From: Herpetosiphon llansteffanensis
GTDB taxonomy: Bacteria; Chloroflexota; Chloroflexia; Chloroflexales; Herpetosiphonaceae
Direction of reading: 5' to 3'
DNA length: 64,000 bases
NCBI RefSeq assembly: GCF_003205875.1
Contig: NZ_PUBZ01000103.1
Location: forward strand, 1 to 64,000
The notes beneath the pieces are model-generated. The model did no database searches and was not told the origin of the DNA. It saw only the letters and a list, made by a program, of their open reading frames with translations. This document shows positions 57,913-64,000 of this stretch, piece by piece. Each line of letters starts with the position of its first letter. Position 1 is the first letter of the stretch. The position numbers and the translations under genes were made by a program.

Positions 57913-58947
57913 ATGATGAAGGCAGGATTTTTTCGCCAGCATGGTGGGCTTGATGTGCTCGAATATGGCGATTTGGCCGAGCCGGTAGCTGGCCCAGATG
58001 AAGTCTTGGTCCGTATCCGCGCTGCCGCGCTGAATCACCTTGATCTGTTTGTGCGCGAAGGCTTGCCCGGCTTAAACCTGAGTATGCCGCACATTGGCGG
58101 CTGCGATATTGCTGGCGAAATTGCGGCAGTAGGCGAGGGCATAACTGGCTGGAACGAAGGCCAGCGCGTGATTGTTAATCCCAATATCTGGTGCGGCCAG
58201 TGCGAATTTTGCATCGCTGGCGAAGAAACGTTGTGCGATCGCTATGGCGTACTTGGGGAGCATCAAACTGGTGGCTTCGCCCAATATATCGCGGTGCCAG
58301 CGCGCAATTTGTATGCGATTCCTGCTGATTATTCGTTTGAACAAGCAGCAGCGGTGCCTCTAGTATGGATGACGGCCTGGCGGGCCTTGATCGGTCAAGC
58401 CAAACTACGGGCTGGCCAAAGTGTCTTGATTTTGGGCGCTGGTGGCGGCGTGGCTAGTGCTGCAATTCAAATTGCCCGCTATGCTGGTGCAACCGTTTAT
58501 GCAGCTTCGCGTTCGCCCGAAAAAATGGCACGGGCCAAAGAATTGGGAGCCGATTACGTGGTACGATCAGATGGCGATTGGGGTCGCGAAATTTGGCAAC
58601 AAACCAAAAAGCGCGGCGTTGATGTCGTATTAGAGAATGTTGGCGCAGCGACGTGGGAAAGCTCATTGCGCAGCGTGGCCAAAGGTGGCACGGTTGTAAC
58701 CTATGGCGCAACAACTGGCCCGATTGTCAGCATCGATATTCGCAAACTTTTCTGGCGACAATTTAACCTGATTGGCTCAACAATGGCCAATAATCGTGAA
58801 TTTAACACGATTATGCGCTTAGTATTCTGGGAACGCCGTTTTGAGCCACTGGTTGATAAAGTGTTTCCGCTGAGCGAAATTCAAGCTGCCCAAGCCTACC
58901 TTAAATCAGCAGAGCAATTTGGCAAAGTCGTCATTGCAATTCCCTAA
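57913..58947 (+). CDS. Zinc-containing MDR-family oxidoreductase (quinone-reductase-like)
   Basis: 344 residues from the ATG at 57913 (AAGGAGG upstream). GroES fold with VLVRIRAAALNHLDLFVREG, the Cys-rich structural zinc lobe CGQCEFCIAGEETLC, and the Rossmann motif LILGAGGGVASAAIQIA. The usual catalytic-zinc Cys (in G-I-C-G) is replaced by Leu-Asp, so it is a quinone-oxidoreductase-like MDR that keeps only the structural zinc. Probably NADPH-dependent; substrate unknown. No operon partner is close. Confidence 0.9.
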   Translation: MMKAGFFRQHGGLDVLEYGDLAEPVAGPDEVLVRIRAAALNHLDLFVREGLPGLNLSMPHIGGCDIAGEIAAVGEGITGWNEGQRVIVNPNIWCGQCEFCIAGEETLCDRYGVLGEHQTGGFAQYIAVPARNLYAIPADYSFEQAAAVPLVWMTAWRALIGQAKLRAGQSVLILGAGGGVASAAIQIARYAGATVYAASRSPEKMARAKELGADYVVRSDGDWGREIWQQTKKRGVDVVLENVGAATWESSLRSVAKGGTVVTYGATTGPIVSIDIRKLFWRQFNLIGSTMANNREFNTIMRLVFWERRFEPLVDKVFPLSEIQAAQAYLKSAEQFGKVVIAIP

Positions 58948-58998
58948 GAGACAGCCCGATGCAGCAGATGTGCTGCTACGGCTGGGAGCATTTAATTC

Positions 58999-60009
58999 AT
59001 GTCAATCACAATCGACCATATTCGCGTTTTAGAAGGCCCAAATATCTACTATCCCCAAGCTGGGGTAGCTGCAACGTTGCAGGTCAGCCACGATCTCCGC
59101 GATGAACTCGGTCGCCAACTCAAAACCTGGGCCCAAGCAGTTGGCTTAATCATTGGCTATCTACGCATGAGAATCGAGCCACTTGACGAGCAAAGCTGGC
59201 AATTGAGTCTGAGTTTTACCTGCAATCATCCGCAACTTGGCGCAGCAAGTTTGCAGCATGCAGTTGACGATATTCTGGCTGCAGAACGCCAAGATGAAGA
59301 TTGGAGCCACGATGATGCGCTCTTTGATCTGCGTCGCCAACGCATGCGCATCGACCCAGTGTTGCCATTGCTGCAATTACGCGCCGAAGCTCAAGGGCGG
59401 GTGATTCCAGTATTGCCGGTTGGCGATGGCATGTTGCAGCTTGGCACTGGCAGCGGTGGCTGGCGTTTTGATCCTGCCCAACTTAGCCTTGGCATCGCCG
59501 TCAACCCGCCATGGGAGCAAATTCGCAGCGTGCCCTTGATTGCAATTGGTGGGCTTGGAGCCGAATTGGCAGCGAGCCAGATTGCGCAAGGATTAACCGC
59601 TGCTGGTTGGCAAAACGTCGTGCAGATTCCCAAAGGCGATTATGCCAGCGTGCGCCAAGCACTGATTCAACCAGATGCCGATTTATTTGTGGTTGCCTTA
59701 GATCAAGCAGATGTGGTTGAGCGTGGTTTAGCCTTTAACCGCTGTACAATTGGGGTTGTGCTGGGCATTAGCGACTTGCCAGAAGAACAAGCCTTGGCAG
59801 CAGGCTTGCCCGCCCTAACCGCCGATGAGCTTGGCAACACCATTTTGTTGGCCGACGATCAGCGCACTGCTGGCTTAGCGCGGCGCACTGCGGCCCCCGT
59901 TGTGCAACTCCAGCGCACCCAAGAACCAGCCAGCATTCAACAACCATTGTTGGCGTTGGTGGTCAATCAATTGCAACAATTGCTCGATACTGGCGCACTT
60001 GATCAATAA
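58999..60009 (+). CDS. CphA N-domain / Mur-ligase-like protein, degenerate
   Basis: 336 residues. Opening TIDHIRVLEGPNIYYPQAGV resembles the N-terminal domain of cyanophycin synthetase (RxLRGPNxW), continuing to about residue 100. The later part has VPLIAIGGLGAELAASQIAQGL near residue 180, where a Mur ligase would have the GTNGKTT loop; here it lacks Lys and Thr. LFVVALDQADVVERGLAF and CTIGVVLGISDLPEEQALAAGL are similar to the Mur middle domain. So a CphA-related but probably non-catalytic protein. Low confidence in the family; it is followed by a ferredoxin gene. Confidence 0.55.
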   Translation: MSITIDHIRVLEGPNIYYPQAGVAATLQVSHDLRDELGRQLKTWAQAVGLIIGYLRMRIEPLDEQSWQLSLSFTCNHPQLGAASLQHAVDDILAAERQDEDWSHDDALFDLRRQRMRIDPVLPLLQLRAEAQGRVIPVLPVGDGMLQLGTGSGGWRFDPAQLSLGIAVNPPWEQIRSVPLIAIGGLGAELAASQIAQGLTAAGWQNVVQIPKGDYASVRQALIQPDADLFVVALDQADVVERGLAFNRCTIGVVLGISDLPEEQALAAGLPALTADELGNTILLADDQRTAGLARRTAAPVVQLQRTQEPASIQQPLLALVVNQLQQLLDTGALDQ

Positions 60010-60059
60010 ATCATAGCCAGTTTGGGCAATTAATCGATCATTATTCTAGGAGGTGGAGC

Positions 60060-60419
60060 ATGCCCCAGATCACTGTTGGTTCACAAGCGCCATTCGAGGT
60101 AGCACGTGGCAGCCGTTTGGTCAACGCCCTAGAAGATCATGGCATTGATATTTTGCACCGCTGTGGCGGCAACGCCCGTTGTACAACCTGTCGCGTCGAG
60201 TTTCAGGCTGGCGAGCCAAACACAATCACCAAGGCCGAATCGTTTAAATTGGCCGAGGCCAAATTAACTGGCGTGCGTTTGGCCTGCCAAATTACCTGTG
60301 AGGCTGATATGCAGCTTCACCCTTTGATGACATTAAGCGATTCGGGCTTGCCCGACCCTGGGCCACGCCCAGCAGATAGCATAACCCCAGAGCCAGAATG
60401 GCTCGAACGCCCGCTTTAA
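60060..60419 (+). CDS. 2Fe-2S ferredoxin
   Basis: 119 residues. Four Cys of a plant-type 2Fe-2S cluster: HRCGGNARCTTCRVEF near residues 34-48 and LACQITCEAD near residue 78. The C-terminal 20 residues are Pro-rich. Transfers electrons to an unknown partner; the FprA-like reductase at 22567 could reduce it. ATG at 60060 with AGGAGG. Possibly in one unit with the CphA-like gene 50 nt upstream. Confidence 0.9.
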   Translation: MPQITVGSQAPFEVARGSRLVNALEDHGIDILHRCGGNARCTTCRVEFQAGEPNTITKAESFKLAEAKLTGVRLACQITCEADMQLHPLMTLSDSGLPDPGPRPADSITPEPEWLERPL

Positions 60420-60426
60420 GTAAGCA

Positions 60427-60454
60427 CCAAGCATCTCCACGCTGAGATGCTTGG
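60427..60454 (+). terminator. Hairpin after the ferredoxin gene
   Basis: CCAAGCATCTC (60427-60437) pairs perfectly with GAGATGCTTGG (60444-60454), 11 bp, followed by TTG rather than a clean T-tract. A probable terminator or mRNA stabiliser just before the next gene. Confidence 0.65.
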
Positions 60455-60469
60455 TTGAATAGGAACAGC

Positions 60470-61360
60470 ATGAATGGTGGATCGCTGCGCGAATTTGGCG
60501 CAACTGGCTTGCAGGTTTCGGCCCTAGGTTTTGGCGCTGGCCATATTGGTGGCAACGAATTAACTGAATCCGAGGTTGGCACACTCCTGAATGGCTTGCT
60601 CGATAGCGGCATTAATTTAATCGATACTGCGCGCGGCTATGGCCTTTCCGAGGAGCGCATCGGGCGACATTTGCATCAACGTCGCCATGAATTTGTGCTT
60701 TCGACCAAAATTGGCTATGGCATCGAGGGCTACGACGACTGGACGAGTCCAATTATCACCGCGGGGATTGATGCAGCGTTGCGCCAAATGCAGACCGATT
60801 ATCTCGATATTGTGCATTTTCATTCCTGCCCACTCGAAACCTTACGCACAGGCGAGGTTATCGAAGCCTTGGATCGCGCAGTGCAAGCGGGCAAAGTGCG
60901 AGTCGCAGCCTACTCAGGCGATAACGCGCCCTTGGAATGGGCGGTACAAGCTGGCCATTTTGGGGCCATTGAATGCTCGGTAAACCTGGCCGATCAACGA
61001 GTGATTGGCCAGATTTTGCCCCAAGCACAGCAACATCAGCTTGGTGTGATTGCCAAACGCCCAGTTGCCAACGTTGCATGGCGTTTTGAACAACGGCCTG
61101 TTGGCGATTATGCAGAAGTTTATTGGGAGCGCCTGCAAGCCATGCAGCTTGATCTCGACCCTGAGCAACTTTTAGCCATTGCGCTCCGCTTCACTGCCTA
61201 TACGCCAGGCGTACACAGTTGCATTGTTGGCTCGCGCAAGCTTGCGCATATGCAGCATAATTTAAACCTGTTGAACCAAGGCCCACTTGAGCCACAACTC
61301 TATCAATACCTCGCCAACCAATTTCAGGCCCATGATCGCGGCTGGGTTGGCCAGATTTAA
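60470..61360 (+). CDS. Aldo/keto reductase
   Basis: 296 residues. TIM-barrel AKR: the N-terminal REFGATGLQVSALGFG, catalytic tetrad with Asp in GINLIDTARGYGLSEERIG, Tyr in the same stretch, Lys in FVLSTKIGYGIEG, and His in DIVHFHSC. The C-terminal NADP site is around VGSRKLAHMQHNLN. ATG at 60470 with AGGAAC. Substrate cannot be told. Upstream TTG at 60455 is not a likely start. Confidence 0.9.
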   Translation: MNGGSLREFGATGLQVSALGFGAGHIGGNELTESEVGTLLNGLLDSGINLIDTARGYGLSEERIGRHLHQRRHEFVLSTKIGYGIEGYDDWTSPIITAGIDAALRQMQTDYLDIVHFHSCPLETLRTGEVIEALDRAVQAGKVRVAAYSGDNAPLEWAVQAGHFGAIECSVNLADQRVIGQILPQAQQHQLGVIAKRPVANVAWRFEQRPVGDYAEVYWERLQAMQLDLDPEQLLAIALRFTAYTPGVHSCIVGSRKLAHMQHNLNLLNQGPLEPQLYQYLANQFQAHDRGWVGQI

Positions 61361-61593
61361 TCAGCCAAGCAAGCATCACGACGTTGTTGGTGCGTGCTGC
61401 ACTAAAAAAGCACCAATTGGGACTTTTTGACTATAGGCAGGTGTTAGTCGGCCTGCCACAATAGCCTTGAGCGTAGATGTGTCATTTTTAGAGTTCGCAG
61501 CGTGGGGATTTGCCCTGATGTTGTTTGCAGTTGCAACTTTGGCCGCTTTCGGGTACAACAGCAACACGTCAATCAACAATCAAGGACAACATC

Positions 61594-62199
61594 ATGGGCA
61601 AATTAATTACGATTGTAGGCAACGCGGGCATTGGCAAAACCACCCTCACTAAGCTGCTATGTAGCGATCAGCGCTTTTTTGCAGCCCTAGAGAGCCACGC
61701 CGAACGACCATTTCAACAACTATTTGCCCAAGACCTCCAACGCTATGCCCTTGCCAACCAATTCGATTACCTTTTATTGCGGGCTGAACAAGAGCGGGCA
61801 ATCCGGGCGCAGCCGGGCATTGGCGTGCAAGACGGTGGCCTTGATGAAGATTTTTGGGTTTTTAGCAAGCATTTTCAGCAGCAAGGCTACTTAACCAGCG
61901 CTGAATTTGCGCTCTGCGAACGGCTCTATCACGAACTACGTGCCGGCCTAGGCCAGCCCGACCTGATTATCAGCCTTGAAGCACCGCTCGATGTCATTAT
62001 TCAACGCTATCAGCAACGCAATCGCCCGCTAGAAATTGCCCAACGCGCCGATTTAGCGCAACTTGGGTCCTTGCTTGAACATTGGACTGCAACCATCAAA
62101 ACACCGCTCTTGACCCTCGATTGGAGCAGCAATCACTTACCCAATGCACAACAACACCAACTATTGATTGAAACTATTCTGAGCCTATTGAGTATATAA
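61594..62199 (+). CDS. Deoxynucleoside kinase
   Basis: 201 residues from the ATG at 61594 with AAGGAC. P-loop TIVGNAGIGKTTLTKLL near residue 6, then AALESHAERPFQQLF (the E-R pair that holds the sugar), the DRS/ER region in LCERLYHELRAGLGQPDLII, and LISLEAPLDVIIQRYQQRNRPLE with the lid Arg. This is the dNK/dGK family that salvages deoxynucleosides; with DeoC (25629) it serves deoxynucleotide metabolism. 230 nt upstream are free of other features. Confidence 0.85.
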   Translation: MGKLITIVGNAGIGKTTLTKLLCSDQRFFAALESHAERPFQQLFAQDLQRYALANQFDYLLLRAEQERAIRAQPGIGVQDGGLDEDFWVFSKHFQQQGYLTSAEFALCERLYHELRAGLGQPDLIISLEAPLDVIIQRYQQRNRPLEIAQRADLAQLGSLLEHWTATIKTPLLTLDWSSNHLPNAQQHQLLIETILSLLSI

Positions 62200-62246
62200 T
62201 GACGCGATAGGTTTTGTGAGTCTAGATGTGAATTTTGGGAGGTTGT

Positions 62247-64000
62247 ATGCGTGTTCGTGTTGGTGTGATCATTGCGCTTTTGCTGATGATCACTGTGGGT
62301 AAAGTGATTCAAAGCCCTACGTATGTGGCTCAAGCACAACCCCAAACACCAGATCAAACGACGGTTCCTCAGGGCTTTGCCCGCATCCAAGAGCAAGAAA
62401 TTAACGACGACCCATTCGATGCTAACGTATTGAGTGGCAGTAATACGGTTGTTCGTGGCTCGATTACCCAACATGATATTGATTATTTTAAAATCGATTT
62501 GACTGCTGGCCAACGGCTGGCTTTAGCAACCATTACGCGGGCCAGTATCGCTTCTGGCGATACAACGCTCAGTTTATTCGCCTCCACTGGCAACAATCTT
62601 GATCCGACATTAACGCTCATCGAAACCGATTTGAGCGATGGCGTGCATACCAATGGTTCATCGGTGATTAGCTCGCAAGTAATAACCACCACAGGCAGCT
62701 ACTATATCCGTGTTCAAGGTGGTACTGTCACCACCGTCATCCAACCCTACGATCTGTATGTGCGGGTCTTGAGCACAAGCGTGAGCGAGCAAGAACCCAA
62801 CGATCAAGTGCCACAAGCCATTACGACTCAAGCCAGCATCAGTGGTGTGCTTTCGACCAGCAACGATCTTGATCGCTATCAGTTTAATCTCAATGCTGGC
62901 GATACGATTTTCACCACGCTTGATTTTGACCCTGAGCGTGATGGCATAACCTGGAATGGGTTTCTGCAATTTAGCTGGGACGATGCCACATTCGAAGCCA
63001 ATGATGCCAATGCTGTTTCACCAAATGCAGAAGCCAATGTTATGACCGTTAAGCATGCAGGTAGCTATGAAATTGTAATTGGATCGTACGTTGCTGTTGG
63101 CCCGCAAGCCAGCTATTTGGCCCAAGTGCTGATTATCCCAGCAATAACCCAAGCCAACTGCCAAACCGTTACCAGCCAACAATCCCAAGCCATTGGCCCC
63201 AATCGATCAGTCATGCAATCGAGCATAACGGTTGCACAAGCAGCCAATATTGCCGATATTGATGTGCTGCTTGATTTAAACCATAGCTTGATGTCGGAAT
63301 TGGATGTAACCTTGACCGCACCTGATGGCAACGTGGTTGCGCTTTTTACCGATATTGGCAGCGCCCAGCGCCGCAATGTCGATCTCGTGATCGATCAGCA
63401 AGCAGCCTTGCCACTAGGCACCTATAACAATTTGAACGGCGTGCATTTTGCGCCAGAATACAATTTCAGCCTCGATTGGTTTGCAGGCCAACAAGCGCAA
63501 GGCCAATGGACGCTCACCATCTATGATACTGCTGACAGCAATGGTGGCACGCTCAATAGCTGGGGCCTGCGAATTTGTGGCATGCCCGCTCCTGCCGATT
63601 GCCCAACTGGTAAAGCGCGGAGCGTGATTTATAGCAGCCAATTTGAGGCCGATAACGGCGGATTCAGCGCAGGCGATGATGATTTCTCATGGGTTTGGGG
63701 CAATCGCAATGGCCCGCCAATTGGGGGCAACTATAGCGGCGCAAACAGCTGGAACACCAACTTAACTGGCAATTACCCCAATAGCTCGCGCATGGAATTG
63801 TACTCGCCCAATATCGATCTTACCAACGTCAGCGGGCCAATTTATGCAAGTTGGTATCAACGCTATCAACTTGACAATAGCCTGAATGATTTTTATGTCG
63901 TGAGCAAAATAGTACCTTTTTCAAATGTTACACCTTTGTTCGAACATCGCAGCGTCGAGATGCGGACTCAGGTTAACACCCCAACCCAAACGCTTGAGCA
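62247..64000 (+). CDS. Large secreted PPC/P-domain protein, 3' end beyond window
   Basis: Open from the ATG at 62247 (TTGGGAGG upstream) to the window end: 584 codons. Signal peptide VGVIIALLLMITVGKVI. Two PPC domains (NDDPFDANVLSG to about 160; EQEPNDQVPQAI to about 285), then a P-domain like that of proprotein convertases (SITVAQAANIADIDVLLDL to GTLNSWGLRICG, about 315-450), then a MAM-like or immune-inhibitor-A-like beta domain beginning YSSQFEADNGGFSAGDDDF. A peptidase domain could lie further on. It is a cell-surface or secreted protein, of the kind used by predatory gliding bacteria. Confidence 0.8.
   Translation, partial: MRVRVGVIIALLLMITVGKVIQSPTYVAQAQPQTPDQTTVPQGFARIQEQEINDDPFDANVLSGSNTVVRGSITQHDIDYFKIDLTAGQRLALATITRASIASGDTTLSLFASTGNNLDPTLTLIETDLSDGVHTNGSSVISSQVITTTGSYYIRVQGGTVTTVIQPYDLYVRVLSTSVSEQEPNDQVPQAITTQASISGVLSTSNDLDRYQFNLNAGDTIFTTLDFDPERDGITWNGFLQFSWDDATFEANDANAVSPNAEANVMTVKHAGSYEIVIGSYVAVGPQASYLAQVLIIPAITQANCQTVTSQQSQAIGPNRSVMQSSITVAQAANIADIDVLLDLNHSLMSELDVTLTAPDGNVVALFTDIGSAQRRNVDLVIDQQAALPLGTYNNLNGVHFAPEYNFSLDWFAGQQAQGQWTLTIYDTADSNGGTLNSWGLRICGMPAPADCPTGKARSVIYSSQFEADNGGFSAGDDDFSWVWGNRNGPPIGGNYSGANSWNTNLTGNYPNSSRMELYSPNIDLTNVSGPIYASWYQRYQLDNSLNDFYVVSKIVPFSNVTPLFEHRSVEMRTQVNTPTQTLE

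Noticed and set aside
62133-62513. Minus-strand ORF across the start of the PPC/P-domain gene
   Set aside because: It is antisense to a signal peptide and PPC domain with a clear Shine-Dalgarno; composition is Asn/His-rich as expected of a shadow.

Overview
The window looks like a chromosome segment of a filamentous gliding Chloroflexota bacterium, most likely Herpetosiphon or a close relative. This is inferred from protein style (WXG100 effectors, secreted lipoproteins with PPC and WD40 modules, the FGYP-x-SEEF repeat found in chloroflexi exoproteins, moderate GC) and not from a database search. Promoters are easy to read because many units carry TTGACA with 17-18 nt spacing to a TATAAT-like box.

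Region 1 (1-11,950, all minus strand) is a WXG100 effector locus. Three tandem cassettes each begin with a WXG100 protein; two show the following EspG-like putative chaperone and small lipoprotein, and the third is cut by the window start. The helper genes are almost identical between cassettes while the effectors differ. Two further cassettes carry WXG100-zincin fusions (HEGVH and HEVRH), followed by a small lipoprotein in one, and by a TPR-like protein plus a WD40 lipoprotein in the other. Every WXG100 gene has its own strong promoter, and several have hairpins or terminators in the leader. No type VII secretion machinery gene is in the window.

Region 2 (12-29 kb) is mixed: lipoproteins, fabI, an esterase, a PRC-barrel gene overlapping cobT, a secreted subtilisin-like protease, an ABC-2 permease, an FprA-like reductase, a CBS protein, a GNAT, deoC, a divergent inactive-looking deoC paralogue, and an ELWxxDGT-repeat exoprotein. 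Upstream of the protease, 20,215-20,814 holds a transcription unit (perfect -35, good -10, terminator) with four tiny ORFs encoding MYGIIFL, MIIIF, MGVIIF and MIIIF, three of them with Shine-Dalgarno sequences. This is the strongest candidate for something undescribed.

Region 3 (29.3-34.2 kb) is the str cluster: rpsL with an unusual insertion, rpsG, a terminator, then fusA, preceded by a promoter and a highly structured leader. A STAS membrane protein and two CAU tRNAs (initiator fMet, and Ile2 or elongator Met) follow.

Region 4 (34-45 kb) is rich in envelope, redox and metal genes: a secreted propeller protein, a DsbA-like protein, an ECF sigma factor, a MerR regulator with a divergently transcribed membrane protein, cbtAB, a DsbA/DsbB pair, two divergent small secreted proteins, and a FixH-like lipoprotein, CcoG/NapH-like polyferredoxin and membrane protein operon.

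Region 5 (45-64 kb) carries a GNAT-like protein, a Ycf45-type ATPase, tmk, zinc-ribbon proteins, a DUF309 gene, a Nudix hydrolase, a two-gene operon with a long folded leader, an Old Yellow Enzyme, a PASTA kinase, a 40-residue membrane protein, a zinc membrane peptidase, an ABC exporter, an MDR dehydrogenase, a CphA-like protein, a ferredoxin, an aldo/keto reductase, a deoxynucleoside kinase, and the start of a large secreted PPC/P-domain protein. Intergenic spaces at 22.0-22.5, 25.1, 44.9-45.3, 52.7-53.2 and 57.7 kb hold families of short word-like repeats, two palindromic elements and a heptamer microsatellite.
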